Part shown: positions 33,352 to 42,484 of the stretch, piece after piece
Numbering within the stretch: the first letter of the stretch is position 1
How the letters are laid out: the number at the start of each line of letters is the position of its first letter
From: Capsulimonas corticalis
GTDB taxonomy: Bacteria > Armatimonadota > Armatimonadia > Armatimonadales > Capsulimonadaceae
Assembly: GCF_003574315.2 (NCBI RefSeq)
Contig: NZ_AP025739.1
Span: 7,378,001 to 7,442,000, forward strand
Reading direction: 5' to 3'
Length of the DNA stretch: 64,000 nt
Translations under genes and position numbers: made by a program
Notes under the pieces: model-generated
The model's input: only the letters and a program-made list of their open reading frames with translations
What the model was told of the DNA's origin: nothing
Database searches by the model: none

Positions 33352-34827
33352 CTATTCCGGGACGATATCGGTGACTTCAGTGAACTTCATCGTCGTCGTC
33401 ATGGTCACCGCCGCCGCGCCGCCATAAGCGCCGCCGCCCGGGAGTCCGCCCGGAGATCTGCCGGGATAGCCACCTGGCGCGCCGGGATAGCCGCCGCCGG
33501 GGGCGCCAGGGTAGCCGCCGCCAAATGGATTGGCGCCAGGATCGGAATCGTCGCCCCCGCCGCCCGGAGCGCCAGGGAATCGTCCCGCGCCGCCAGGATA
33601 ACCGGCGCCCGGGGCGCCGGGATAAGCGCCTCCGGGAGCGCCGGGATAGCCGCCACGGCCGCCGAAGGGAGAACTGCCCAGGCCGCCGGACAGTGACGGA
33701 GTCTTCACAGGATCGCCTGTGTACTGCGCCGTGGTCTCGGTTCGAATGAGACGGCCGGAGTTGTAAGCAAAGTAAACGACGCGCTCGACATGAAGTTTAT
33801 CCGCCGAGGCTCCCGAAAACGCCGAGCCGGGATTGATGGGGAAGTGCGCGGGGCCGTCGAAGGTCTCCCGGATCTTCGCGGTCGGATATCCATCCTGCCA
33901 CTCGAAGCTTTCCAGGCGGCTTTCGCCGGAAACCGTCAAAGGCTTGGTGGTCGCCCAGTCCAGAGAGACTTGAAGCGGCGAACGCCAGGAGTCGCCGATC
34001 GTCACACGCCGCGCGGGCATGACCGGAATGGAAAACGCGTAGTGCGCCCCCGGGCTCAGCGGCGCCATCGTGCTCAGGACATCCCCGTACTCCGTGACGG
34101 TGCGGTACTGGGACTTCAGCGGGTAAATAGCGCTGATAACCTGCGCCTGCACGCCGCGCGTCAGCGTTCCCGTGGGAGTGATGAGATCGCGGATCAAGTA
34201 GTTGTCCGCCTCGGTGTCTTCGACCGAGCGCTTGAACTTGAGACTGGAGGCTTCCACAACCGTCGCGGGAGCATCGCTGGTGTCAACGGCGACGCCGTTG
34301 GTCGTGCCGCTGCTGCTGCTGGAAACGCTCTGGCTCAGCTCGGTGGTGCGGTTGTAGAACATGGTGTCGTTCAATCGCCACTTATAAGTCAGGGTCACGC
34401 CACGAGCGGCGACACTGGGGATCTTGTTGGCCACACGCACCGGGATCGTCTGCGTTCCCACCAGCTGATTTTTATTGGTGTAAACGGAGACGGTGACGGA
34501 GTGGTTGCCATCGGGAAGGAACTTCTTGGTGTCCGGGTCATCCGTCGTGGTGTAGGGCGCCTTGGTGTCCCAATCGTAGATGGAGCCGCTGCCCTGGGGA
34601 ATGACGCGGGCGGTGACAAACTGCCCGTCGATCACGATGGAGACATAGCCGTCCGGCGGCAAATCGCGCGAAGCCACCCGGATCGGGACGGTCTCGCGCA
34701 CGATCGCGTTCGCGGCGGGCCGCGTCACCGTGATCCCGTCGGCATGGGCTCCCAGAGCGCCTCCCAGAAGAAGCAACGCCGCCGTTCCTCCCACCACCGC
34801 CACTGCATACTGCTGTTTCTGAAGCAT
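33352..34827 (-). CDS. Secreted protein with Gly/Pro-rich insertion
   Basis: 491 residues. A signal peptide (about 1-30, ending AHA) is followed by a beta-rich region with an early Ig-like part (VTRPAANAIVRETVPIRVAS) and a larger domain to about residue 385. Then comes about 85 residues of Gly/Tyr/Pro/Ala repeats (GYPGAPGG type) and a last strand-like end (VTMTTTMKFTEVTDIVPE) that may complete the folded domain. The repeat part thus looks like an insertion near the end. Function unknown. The tatC gene follows 17 bp later. Confidence 0.78.
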   Translation of the reverse strand: MLQKQQYAVAVVGGTAALLLLGGALGAHADGITVTRPAANAIVRETVPIRVASRDLPPDGYVSIVIDGQFVTARVIPQGSGSIYDWDTKAPYTTTDDPDTKKFLPDGNHSVTVSVYTNKNQLVGTQTIPVRVANKIPSVAARGVTLTYKWRLNDTMFYNRTTELSQSVSSSSSGTTNGVAVDTSDAPATVVEASSLKFKRSVEDTEADNYLIRDLITPTGTLTRGVQAQVISAIYPLKSQYRTVTEYGDVLSTMAPLSPGAHYAFSIPVMPARRVTIGDSWRSPLQVSLDWATTKPLTVSGESRLESFEWQDGYPTAKIRETFDGPAHFPINPGSAFSGASADKLHVERVVYFAYNSGRLIRTETTAQYTGDPVKTPSLSGGLGSSPFGGRGGYPGAPGGAYPGAPGAGYPGGAGRFPGAPGGGGDDSDPGANPFGGGYPGAPGGGYPGAPGGYPGRSPGGLPGGGAYGGAAAVTMTTTMKFTEVTDIVPE

Positions 34828-34904
34828 TGTCCCTCACGCGCCCCCTATTTCGGATAAGCGTCCCGCTTTGAGATAGCCGTCACGCACGTCCGCGCGGGCT
34901 TCCG

Positions 34905-35393
34905 CTAAGTGTTTTGAGGCGGCGAGCGCCGCGCCTCTTCAATTACCTGCCGAGCTTGTTCGGCGAGATTGGCGGGAACGAGCACTTGCCCCCACCCTTC
35001 CTCTCCCGCGGAAAAGATATTGCCCATGGCGCGCATCGCCACATCGTGGAGACGGGCGGGAATACCAGCCGCTTCCAGCACGCCCTGGATGATGTGCGCC
35101 TCCGCTTCGGAGGTCGCGCTGAAGACCGCGACCGGAGCGTCCGAGCCGGAACTCAGTTCGCCGTCCGCAAGATCCAACGGATCCACCGGGATCTCCCAGG
35201 CGTTCAGCTCCGCTTCAGCGCTGGCGAGTGACGCCGGATCCGTCTGCGCGACATAACGGTCGACGTCTTCCAGCACCGCGTCGGCCTCGCGTTCTTCCCG
35301 GCGTGTCTCGACGGCGTCCAAATCGGTATCGGGCGGCAGCTGCCGCTCCAGCGGTGTTTCTCCGCCAAAATTCGAGGTTTCGTCTGACATCAT
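34905..35393 (-). CDS. DUF2007-domain protein
   Basis: 162 residues from the ATG at 35393 (GGAG ten bases upstream). An acidic N-terminal half is followed by a DUF2007-like domain (about 88-155): VAVFSATSEAEAHIIQGVLEAAGIPARL and QVLVPANLAEQARQVIEE. These domains are called putative signal-transducing proteins and resemble PII-like folds; their ligand is unknown. It is on the same strand as, and after, the thioesterase gene. Confidence 0.8.
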   Translation of the reverse strand: MMSDETSNFGGETPLERQLPPDTDLDAVETRREEREADAVLEDVDRYVAQTDPASLASAEAELNAWEIPVDPLDLADGELSSGSDAPVAVFSATSEAEAHIIQGVLEAAGIPARLHDVAMRAMGNIFSAGEEGWGQVLVPANLAEQARQVIEEARRSPPQNT

Positions 35394-35441
35394 CGTTCGA
35401 ACTCTCCTCGCCGCGCCCACGGCGCGAACAACTTTCAGGAC

Positions 35442-35900
35442 TTAGCGCGGCCGCATCATCTTCGCCACGCCGCGCGCGATTACGGCGCCGCTCCGTTCGT
35501 CCACGACTTCCCCGCTGCAGAGGATCATTTTGGAGCGCACGCTGTCGATGCGTCCCCGGACGATCAGCGGTTCACCGGTCGGCGCCGGACGCACTAGGCG
35601 CGTGGTCAATTCCGCCGTCACCCAGTCCAGCCCATGCCGCTCCAGAGCCGCCCGCGAAAGGACTTCATCCAGCACCAGCGCCAGGATCCCCCCATGCACG
35701 CGGCCGACCCAGCCCTGGTGGCATGCCTCGGGGACGAAGCGCGCACCATAAGTATCCCCATCCCAGGCGAAAGTCAAATGCAAACCGATGGGATTTTCGG
35801 ATCCGCATCCAAAGCACATTCCATCATCGCGCAGCAGAGGCGAAGAGTTCCCGGCGTCCGAGGTCAGCAGCGAGGAGGGCTCGTTTTGTCCTTCACTCAT
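35442..35900 (-). CDS. PaaI-type hotdog thioesterase
   Basis: 152 residues from the ATG at 35900, with GGAGG five bases upstream. The core HGGILALVLDEVLSRAAL is the hotdog helix with the thioesterase HGG motif, and ARFVPEACHQGWVGRVHGG precedes it. A short CFGCGSENPIGLHL motif near residue 30 marks the subgroup. It should hydrolyse small acyl-CoA thioesters. Its start overlaps the stop of nth by four bases (ATGA). Confidence 0.88.
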   Translation of the reverse strand: MSEGQNEPSSLLTSDAGNSSPLLRDDGMCFGCGSENPIGLHLTFAWDGDTYGARFVPEACHQGWVGRVHGGILALVLDEVLSRAALERHGLDWVTAELTTRLVRPAPTGEPLIVRGRIDSVRSKMILCSGEVVDERSGAVIARGVAKMMRPR

Positions 35901-36604
35901 GCCGCCTCCTTCAGTTTGTTGGCCCGATACCAATCGCACTCAGTCCGTACGGCGCAGACGCCGCACTCCGGGTTTCGCGCGTGGCAGGTGCGCCGGCCAT
36001 GCTCGATCAGATGGACATGGAAGGAGTAGACCTGGTCATCGCGGAGCAGCGCCGGAAGATCGTCGTGCGCCTGATCGGCGGTGGTCTTCGGCCCAATCAA
36101 TCCCAGTCGTCCTGACACCCGGTGCACGTGCGTGTCCACAGCGAGTACAGGGCGTCCGAGGTTAAACATCAGAAGACAGGCCGCCGTTTTCGGCCCCACT
36201 CCGGGAAAAGATCGAAGGAAGCGGCGAATATCGTCGTCGGTCCAGGACCGCAGATGATCGAGGCTCGTGCTCCCCGTCCGTTCATGAATATCCTGAAGCA
36301 CGTTTTGTATGCGGATGGACTTGGTGTCCGCCAGGCCGCCGCAGCGGATGGCGTCGGCGACGCGGGTGACATTCGCCGTACGCACGGTGTCCCATCCGTC
36401 CGGGAAGGCGGAGCAGAGCGAGGCGTAAGCGCGTCCGGAATTCAAATCACTGGTGTTCTGGGAGAGGATTGTCGCCACAAGCGCCCCGCAAAGGTCGCTG
36501 CTGTAATTTTCCGCCTTCCAGACCCGGGGACCGTATGCCTCCGTCAGCATCTCTTCGATCCGCGCCGCCTTGGCTCGCAGCTTCTCTTGCCTGACACTAT
36601 CCAC
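35897..36604 (-). CDS. nth: Endonuclease III, DNA glycosylase/AP lyase
   Basis: About 235 residues. The helix-hairpin-helix FPGVGPKTAACLLMFNLGRP carries the catalytic Lys, AVDTHVHRV the catalytic Asp, and the C-terminus has C-x6-C-x2-C-x5-C for a 4Fe-4S cluster. It repairs oxidised pyrimidines. Two starts are possible: ATG at 36613, which overlaps a TATAAT box, or GTG at 36604, which sits where that promoter would start transcription; I favour GTG slightly. The thioesterase gene overlaps its end. Confidence 0.93.
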   Translation of the reverse strand: MDSVRQEKLRAKAARIEEMLTEAYGPRVWKAENYSSDLCGALVATILSQNTSDLNSGRAYASLCSAFPDGWDTVRTANVTRVADAIRCGGLADTKSIRIQNVLQDIHERTGSTSLDHLRSWTDDDIRRFLRSFPGVGPKTAACLLMFNLGRPVLAVDTHVHRVSGRLGLIGPKTTADQAHDDLPALLRDDQVYSFHVHLIEHGRRTCHARNPECGVCAVRTECDWYRANKLKEAA

Positions 36605-36611
36605 AGCCGCC

Positions 36612-36640
36612 ATTATATCATAACGGCCGGTGCAATGCAA
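36612..36640 (-). promoter_or_regulatory. Promoter of nth, possibly leaderless
   Basis: On the minus strand: TTGCAT (36635-36640), a 17-bp spacer and TATAAT (36612-36617). The start point would be about 36604-36605, at an in-frame GTG. Confidence 0.6.
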
Positions 36641-36695
36641 GCAATTTCACCAGTCCCGGCGACGGCGAATTCCCTCCCCCGCCGCCACGGAAGGC

Positions 36696-37166
36696 TCAGG
36701 TAAGCTCGATGATTTCGTAGATGGCGACGCCGGCGGGCGTCTGCACTTCCACCTTGTCGCCGACCTTGTGTCCCAGAAGCGCTTTGCCGACGGGAGAAGT
36801 GTTGGAGATCTTGTCCGTGGCCGGATCCGCCTCCATCACGCCCACGATCTGATACTCGATATCCTCATCGAACTCTTCGTCGTGAACCTTGACGCGTGAG
36901 CCAAGCTGAACCGCATCTCCGCCGGGAAGGTAATCGACAATCTTCCCGCGATCCAGAATACGCTTCAGATTGATGATCTTGCTTTCCAAAAGGCCCTGCT
37001 GCCGTTTGGCGTCGTGGTAATCAAAATTCTCGCGGAGGTCGCCCAGAGATCGGGCGGTGCTGATACGCTCGGCGATCACACGTCGCTCCGTGGTTTGCAG
37101 GCGAAGAAGCTCGATCTCCAATTCTTTATATTTGGCTTGCGTTAAAACAATCTCGTCATCTGCCAT
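36696..37166 (-). CDS. greA: GreA/GreB-family transcription elongation factor
   Basis: 156 residues from the ATG at 37166. An N-terminal coiled coil (about 1-75) carries ARSLGDLRENFDYHDAKRQQ, where the acidic tip DLREN rescues stalled RNA polymerase by RNA cleavage. The C-terminal FKBP-like part ends SPVGKALLGHKVGDKVEVQTPAGVAIYEI. The longer frame to 37280 is not supported. Confidence 0.95.
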   Translation of the reverse strand: MADDEIVLTQAKYKELEIELLRLQTTERRVIAERISTARSLGDLRENFDYHDAKRQQGLLESKIINLKRILDRGKIVDYLPGGDAVQLGSRVKVHDEEFDEDIEYQIVGVMEADPATDKISNTSPVGKALLGHKVGDKVEVQTPAGVAIYEIIELT

Positions 37167-37230
37167 GTTCCGGATAATCGCTTTCCTGCATCTCAAATTG
37201 CGCAAAAATGAACTGTTTTGGTGTTCGAAT

Positions 37231-37259
37231 AATATACCACAGCGCACCTGCACTGTCAA
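37231..37259 (-). promoter_or_regulatory. Promoter of greA
   Basis: Minus strand: TTGACA (37254-37259), a 17-bp spacer and TATATT (37231-37236). The leader would be about 60 bases. Confidence 0.82.
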
Positions 37260-37383
37260 CGACGCCCGCTGCTCGCGCAAACATATGAAAACGGACTGGA
37301 AATTAATAACGCAGTGTCAGCAAACAAGCAGGCTTGGCATGGTTTGTGCAATATCGTCAGATGAGTAATACACGGAGGGGTCA

Positions 37384-37611
37384 GTGCGGAACGCCTACAT
37401 CAAATTTTTGTCGAACGAGGATAGCGTGCTTGGGTTTTATGAGCTCGTAACCCATTCGCAAGTCACACGCCTCTCGAATGACATCTATTGTGTCCCATGG
37501 TCCAGCCTCGCGCTTTTGGATTCGCGCCAGGTGGAGTACTCATTCGCCACCGAAGAAGACCTGACAAACGCACATCCCATCTGGGGCTTCGCCGCAACAA
37601 AATCACGCTAG
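37384..37611 (+). CDS. Small protein of unknown function
   Basis: 75 residues, starting at GTG with GGAGG about seven bases upstream. The sequence is soluble, begins MRNAYIKFLSNEDSVLGFYEL and ends GFAATKSR. It has no signal peptide or membrane helix and I recognise no family. The good ribosome site and normal amino-acid content support a real gene. It stands alone between divergent greA and the sugar transferase terminator. Confidence 0.6.
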   Translation: MRNAYIKFLSNEDSVLGFYELVTHSQVTRLSNDIYCVPWSSLALLDSRQVEYSFATEEDLTNAHPIWGFAATKSR

Positions 37612-37707
37612 TTCCTATCACCATCGCCATCTATTCGAAATCATCGGCCGCAGCGAATTCGCTGTGGCTTTTTATTTTGTCTGCGACAGGGACGGGCCAA
37701 ATAAAAA

Positions 37708-37748
37708 ATACGTCCCTCAACCACCAGATGGTGGCTCAGGGACGTATT
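37708..37748 (-). terminator. Terminator of the sugar transferase gene
   Basis: A long stem with small bulges (AATACGTCCCT pairs with AGGGACGTATT, inner part CCACCA/TGGTGG); on the minus strand it is followed by TTTTTTATTT. Confidence 0.88.
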
Positions 37749-37768
37749 CAATCGGGTTCGTGCGAGGT

Positions 37769-38455
37769 TTAGTAGGCGCCTCGTCCGGCGACAACTGCGG
37801 GGATTGTCTTGGCGAGGATTTGTACGTCGAGGAGCACCGAGCGGCGCCGAATGTAATCGAGGTCCAGGTGGATCGCCTGATCGAACGACAGGTCGGAACG
37901 GCCGGAGACTTGCCAGAGGCCGGTGAGTCCAGGGGTGACTATCAGACGCTGACGTTCTTTGGGGGAGTATGTCGCCACCTCGGAAGGAAGCGCGGGGCGG
38001 GGGCCGACAAGCGTCATCTCGCCGCGCAGCACGTTCAGCAGCTGCGGCAGTTCATCGATCGACGAGCGTCGGATCAGCCGTCCGACTTTCGTGATGCGAG
38101 GGTCTTGCTTCATCTTAAACAACGGACCGCTTGCCTCGTTGTTGACCAGCAGCGCGGCGCGCCGCTGCTCCGAGTCAATGTACATCGAGCGGAACTTGAA
38201 AAATGGAAACTCGACTCCATTCTTGCCGACACGCTTCTGGATAAACAGCACCGGACCCGGGCTATCCATTCGGATAGCGATCGCGAGCGCCAGAAACAGC
38301 GGGAAGAGGAGTATCAGCGAGAGGGTGCAAACAGTGATATCGATCGTTCGACGCACGGCTTCATCGATCATCACAACAACGGGCCTGCGGATGCTGGCGG
38401 ATGCAACGATCACTTCGTCGGCGCCGGCTTGTATTTGGGTAGCAGGGACGCTCAC
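37769..38455 (-). CDS. Undecaprenyl-phosphate sugar phosphotransferase (bacterial sugar transferase)
   Basis: 228 residues from a GTG at 38455, which has AAAGGAG six bases upstream; the ATG at 38473 contains that site inside its first codons. One membrane segment (about 45-68) is followed by the WcaJ/PglC-type catalytic core: GPVLFIQKRVGKNGVEFPFFKFRSM, RRSSIDELPQLLNVLRGEMTLVGPRP and TPGLTGLWQVSGRSDLSF. It loads the first sugar phosphate on undecaprenyl phosphate for exopolysaccharide or glycan synthesis. It lacks the long N-terminal part of WcaJ and no glycosyltransferases are near. Confidence 0.93.
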   Translation of the reverse strand: MSVPATQIQAGADEVIVASASIRRPVVVMIDEAVRRTIDITVCTLSLILLFPLFLALAIAIRMDSPGPVLFIQKRVGKNGVEFPFFKFRSMYIDSEQRRAALLVNNEASGPLFKMKQDPRITKVGRLIRRSSIDELPQLLNVLRGEMTLVGPRPALPSEVATYSPKERQRLIVTPGLTGLWQVSGRSDLSFDQAIHLDLDYIRRRSVLLDVQILAKTIPAVVAGRGAY

Positions 38456-38790
38456 TTGGAACTCCTTTCTCATTTGCACATGGGCAAAGGACTTATAGAG
38501 GGACAGCGTTGGCTTCGCGCACGGGAAGAATCAACTTGCTCTCTCCACCATGCAAGACTTCACAGCCACGATCTCTTCTAACAGCAAAATCCATGCCACG
38601 TCACCCGTGGATTTCGGTCGTAAAACAACTTTTGCTGTCATTGACTGGTATTAATGCTTAATTTCAGAATGAAATTATCGTCTAACCGTTTAGATTCTTA
38701 TCATTTTCTCATAATCTCCGTCAAAACACAATTTTATATAATATTTTTCGAGCGAATGGGAGAATGGCGTTTTTCACGACAAAAACAAAA
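38456..38790. other. AT-rich intergenic stretch
   Basis: A 335-bp stretch upstream of the sugar transferase gene, clearly AT-rich between about 38640 and 38760 in contrast to the GC-rich surroundings. I see no gene or RNA. It may hold the control region of the sugar transferase gene. Confidence 0.55.
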
Positions 38791-38815
38791 CGGCCGGCGA
38801 ATTTGTCGCCGGCCG
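38791..38815 (-). terminator. Terminator of the fucosidase operon
   Basis: A perfect 10-bp GC-rich stem (38791-38800 with 38806-38815); on the minus strand TTTTGTTTTTG follows. Confidence 0.9.
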
Positions 38816-38833
38816 CACAATTTTCCAGAAGGA

Positions 38834-39910
38834 TTACTCAGAGACGATCACGACTTTGCCGCTTTGGCCGGCGTCGGCGACCTGGTAGGCGTCCGCCGCC
38901 TGGGCCAGGGTGAACCGGTGCGTGACGGTCTTGTCGGGGTGCAGGTCCCAGCGCGAAAGGCGCTCCACGAGGTCCTCCATATGCCCCAGGCTGGTCACCC
39001 AGGAGCCGAACAGCGTAATCTGCGGATGGATCAGCATGGGCGAGACATCGAACTGGACATCGCTTCCCTCGCCGACAAAGGCGCAGCGCCCCCATTGCCG
39101 CACGCCGCCCAGCGCCAGCTTGCGCGCGGGAGCGGCGCCGGAGCAGTCGATGCTCGCCTCGCAGCCCTTGCCGCCGGTCGCATCCTTGATTTTGCCGAGC
39201 GCGTCGGCGTCGCTGAGAAAAGCGTCATCGACGAGACCGAGCGTTCGGGCGAGATCGATCCGGTGCGCGCTGGTGTCCACGCCGATGACATGCCTCGCTC
39301 CCAGCGCCTTCCCCAGCATCGCCGCCGCCAGGCCTACCGGCCCAAGCCCCGTGATGAGCAGACGGTCGCGCCCATTGACGCCGATGCGCGTGAGGGCCTC
39401 CCAGGCCGTGCCGAAGCCGCAGGCGACCAGCGCGCCGTCTTCGTAGGTGAGATTGTCCGGGAGGCGAATACAGGTGTTCTCCTCGGCCAGCAGATACTCG
39501 GCGTGGCCGCCGTCGCGCTGCCAGCCGTAGGCGGCCCGGCTCTGCGAATGGCACGAGATCATATATCCCGTTTTGCAGTCCTCACAGATCCCGCAGCCGC
39601 TAATATGATAAAGAACCACGCGGTCCCCTACCCCGAACTGCTTGCAGCCGGGACCGACTTCGACGATCTGGCCGGCCGGCTCATGCCCGGCGATAACGCC
39701 CCGGTACGCTTCGTCGCCCACGCCCAGATGCTCGCGGTAGATCGCCCGGATATCCGATCCGCAGATCGAGCTCGCCTTCATGCGAACAAGCACCTGACCG
39801 TGTCCGGGAACCGGCACGGCCTGCTCTCGGAAGGCCACGGTGCTGTTTCCCGGCAGCACCACTCCGGTCATCGTCTTTAGTTCTCTCGCCATCGTTTCCG
39901 CCTGCGTCAT
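38834..39910 (-). CDS. Zinc-dependent alcohol/polyol dehydrogenase
   Basis: 358 residues from the ATG at 39910 (GGAG eight bases upstream), overlapping the previous stop by four bases. MDR-family features: catalytic zinc Cys in [14 protein letters not shown], structural zinc site with C-x2-C-x2-C-x7-C ([11 protein letters not shown]), and the NAD-binding [12 protein letters not shown]. Last gene of the three-gene operon with the aldo/keto reductase and the fucosidase. It likely oxidises a sugar or sugar-derived alcohol released in that pathway; the exact substrate is not readable. Confidence 0.9.
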   Translation of the reverse strand: MTQAETMARELKTMTGVVLPGNSTVAFREQAVPVPGHGQVLVRMKASSICGSDIRAIYREHLGVGDEAYRGVIAGHEPAGQIVEVGPGCKQFGVGDRVVLYHISGCGICEDCKTGYMISCHSQSRAAYGWQRDGGHAEYLLAEENTCIRLPDNLTYEDGALVACGFGTAWEALTRIGVNGRDRLLITGLGPVGLAAAMLGKALGARHVIGVDTSAHRIDLARTLGLVDDAFLSDADALGKIKDATGGKGCEASIDCSGAAPARKLALGGVRQWGRCAFVGEGSDVQFDVSPMLIHPQITLFGSWVTSLGHMEDLVERLSRWDLHPDKTVTHRFTLAQAADAYQVADAGQSGKVVIVSE

Positions 39911-40926
39911 TGCGCGATCTCCCCATGAATATCCCAAAGGTCTTCCCAGGACTGATTCTCTTTCCAGAGAAAGACCTGGCCCTTGATCAGCCGATTGTTT
40001 TTGTCGATTCCGGCGATCGCCGCCATCTCCGCGTCCGTGAGCGGTTCGCCGACGACGGCCTGAAGCGTCGCGAGATACTGCGATCGCTTCACGGAGAATG
40101 GAATCGGGATCTGCCCGCGCTGCGCCGCCCACTTCACGCAGACGACCGCCGGGTGGACGCCGAGACGCTCGGCGATACTGAGGATGACCGGATCCTCCAC
40201 GTCCACGGTGTCGTCCGGCGTGCGGTCCCGCGCGGGGCGGCTGGGCGAGCCGATGGGCGAGTAGCCGATGGGGACGATCCCGCGATCCAGCACATACTGG
40301 AACAGCTCGGGCTGCTGGAAGTGCGGATGCAGCTCCATCTCGTTCGCCGCCGGCTTGAGCGAAGCGTCACGCAGGACCAGCTCCAGCTTCGGGATCGTCA
40401 TATTCGACGTCCCAATGTGGCGCACGAGACCGCGCGCCGCCAGTGTCTCCATCCGCGCCCACGTCTTCATATAATCGTCGTGGATATAGGGCCGGGCGTG
40501 CGCGTCGCGCGAGGAAACATCCACGCCCGGAGCGTGCGCGTTGGGAAACGGCCAATGGACCAGGTAGAGGTCCAGGTAGTCGAGCTTCAAATCGCGCAGC
40601 GACTGCTCGCAGGAAGCGATCACATCGTCATGGCGGTCGTTCCAGACCTTGGACGTCACCCAGAGATCTTCCCGCGCCACGCCGCTATGCGTGATCTCCC
40701 GCAAGGCTGGACCGATCAAGTGCTCGTTGCCGTAGACCGAGGCGCAGTCAAAGTGCCGATATCCCACCGACGCGGCGTCCACCACGGCGCGCGCGATCTG
40801 ATCGCTGGTATAGTTGTCCGAGCCAAAGGTGCCCAGACCGATGGCGGGGATTTGCGCGCCCGTCGCCAGAGTCTTCTTCGGGACTCGCGCCGGATCGACG
40901 CCTTCCGCCAGTTTTGCATCCGTCAT
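39907..40926 (-). CDS. Aldo/keto reductase
   Basis: 339 residues. The catalytic tetrad is visible: Asp in [14 protein letters not shown] with Tyr in the same motif, Lys in LWVTSKVWN, and His in YLVHWPFPN. The C-terminal NADP-binding part includes [12 protein letters not shown]. It overlaps both neighbours by four bases (ATGA), so the three genes are translationally coupled. In the context of a fucosidase it may act on L-fucose or another free sugar, but this is inference. Confidence 0.93.
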   Translation of the reverse strand: MTDAKLAEGVDPARVPKKTLATGAQIPAIGLGTFGSDNYTSDQIARAVVDAASVGYRHFDCASVYGNEHLIGPALREITHSGVAREDLWVTSKVWNDRHDDVIASCEQSLRDLKLDYLDLYLVHWPFPNAHAPGVDVSSRDAHARPYIHDDYMKTWARMETLAARGLVRHIGTSNMTIPKLELVLRDASLKPAANEMELHPHFQQPELFQYVLDRGIVPIGYSPIGSPSRPARDRTPDDTVDVEDPVILSIAERLGVHPAVVCVKWAAQRGQIPIPFSVKRSQYLATLQAVVGEPLTDAEMAAIAGIDKNNRLIKGQVFLWKENQSWEDLWDIHGEIAQ

Positions 40927-42410
40927 GCTGCGCTCTCCATTTTCTTTTTTCCCGCCGAAAGATCAAAGCCATCGATCTTCAGCGTATAGGCGTACTCTCC
41001 CGATTTCGCCGCCGGAAGCTCCACGATTAACGCCTCCTCGGTCTGCGTAAACGATAGGGAACGATCGTCACCGAGCAGAGTGATCCGCGCAGGCGATCCG
41101 GCGGCGCGGCCGCTTCCCAAGCCCAAAGACTTGATCGCGAGATGCGCGCCGGGCCAGGCGAGGGCGATCGCATAGAGCGTGTCGCCTTTGGTCGTGAAGC
41201 GGAGATCTTCCCCGGTAAACTCCTGCCGCTCCGTGTCCGTAAAGGCGCCTTCCTTCACATCGGTCGGCCCCTCGCCAAAGATGGTCCAGGGACGCGTTCC
41301 ATAGATCGCCTCGCCGTTCACCTTGAGCCAGGCGCCGATCTGACGCAGCATCTCCTGCTCCGGCTCGGGGATCGTCCCGTCCGGCTTCGGCCCGATATTC
41401 AGCAGCAGCGCCCCATTTTTGCTGACGATGTCCACCAGGTCATCCACCAGCGAGTCCACACTTTTATAGTCGTGGTTAGCGATGTATCCCCAGGAATTTT
41501 TCGAGACGGATGTATCGGTCTGCCAGAAGCGCTCGCGGATGCCGGCGAGCTGCCCGCGCTCCACATCGAACACGGCGCTTCCTTCGGGGTAGGCGGCGTA
41601 TTTATAATTGATCGCAACGCCCAGGCCCCACTCCGCGCCGCGATTATAGTAATACGCCGCGAACTTTTGCAGATAGGGCGCAAAGGCTTCCTGCTGTATC
41701 CACCAGTCGAACCAGACGATCTGCGGCCGGTACTTGTCCACAAGCTCGCATGTCCGGATGAGCCAGTCTTCCAAATGCTCCTTGGTCGGCGTCCCCTGCG
41801 TGGGATCGTTGGTGTCCCCCACGGGCATCGCCGGACCATAGAGATCGGCGAATTCGGGGGCCTGCACGTCCGAAGGGAAATCGCGTCCGCCGTTAAAGAA
41901 CCAGAAGTGCTCGGCGCGGTGCGAGGACGCCGAGAAGACCATCCCGCGCTTCCGAACGGCGTCCGCCAGATCGCCGAGGACATCGCGCTTTGGCCCCATC
42001 TTCGCCGCGCTCCAGCGGGAAAGCGCCGTATCGTACATGGCGAAGCCGTCATGGTGCTCCGCCACCGGCATCACGAACTTCACGCCGGCCTCCTGAAACA
42101 AGGAGGCGTACTCCTCGGGATCGTAATTCTCATATTTCATCATAGGGATGAAGTCTTTGTAGCCGAATTGGTCGTGCGGCCCATAAGTTTCGATGTGATG
42201 CTGGAATTCTTTGGTCCCTTGCCGATACATTTCGCGCGGATACCATTCGCTCGAAAAGCCGGGGACGGAGTAGACGCCCCAGTGGATGAAGACGCCGAAC
42301 TTTGCGTCCTCATACCACTGCGGGATCTGGTAGGTTTTGAGTGAAGTCCAGTTCGGCTGAAATGGACCCCGATCGGCGACCTGATCGATCGCGGTGAGAA
42401 GCTCGTTCAT
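40923..42410 (-). CDS. Alpha-L-fucosidase, GH29
   Basis: 495 residues, no signal peptide, so probably cytoplasmic. GH29 motifs: WYEDAKFGVFIHWGVYSVP, VMPVAEHHDGFAMYDT, PQIVWFDWW with the Asp at the nucleophile position, and KNGALLLNIGPKPDGTIP. A beta-sandwich domain fills the C-terminal ~100 residues. It would release L-fucose from short glycans taken into the cell. First gene of the operon with an aldo/keto reductase and an alcohol dehydrogenase. Confidence 0.94.
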   Translation of the reverse strand: MNELLTAIDQVADRGPFQPNWTSLKTYQIPQWYEDAKFGVFIHWGVYSVPGFSSEWYPREMYRQGTKEFQHHIETYGPHDQFGYKDFIPMMKYENYDPEEYASLFQEAGVKFVMPVAEHHDGFAMYDTALSRWSAAKMGPKRDVLGDLADAVRKRGMVFSASSHRAEHFWFFNGGRDFPSDVQAPEFADLYGPAMPVGDTNDPTQGTPTKEHLEDWLIRTCELVDKYRPQIVWFDWWIQQEAFAPYLQKFAAYYYNRGAEWGLGVAINYKYAAYPEGSAVFDVERGQLAGIRERFWQTDTSVSKNSWGYIANHDYKSVDSLVDDLVDIVSKNGALLLNIGPKPDGTIPEPEQEMLRQIGAWLKVNGEAIYGTRPWTIFGEGPTDVKEGAFTDTERQEFTGEDLRFTTKGDTLYAIALAWPGAHLAIKSLGLGSGRAAGSPARITLLGDDRSLSFTQTEEALIVELPAAKSGEYAYTLKIDGFDLSAGKKKMESAA

Positions 42411-42417
42411 GAGAACG

Positions 42418-42446
42418 ATTGTATAACAGACGGCTTCGAGCGTCCA
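42418..42446 (-). promoter_or_regulatory. Promoter of the fucosidase operon, possibly leaderless
   Basis: Minus strand: TGGACG (42441-42446), a 17-bp spacer and TACAAT (42418-42423), followed by seven bases and the ATG at 42410. There is no ribosome site. Confidence 0.55.
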
Positions 42447-42484
42447 TGGGAAAATCCGTCAGAAGTATGGACGATTCCGCACTG

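Noticed and set aside
36612-36617. The TATAAT over the nth ATG as chance sequence
   Set aside because: I kept it as a promoter because a TTGCAT lies exactly 17 bp upstream and an in-frame GTG sits at the expected start point, but the support is moderate.
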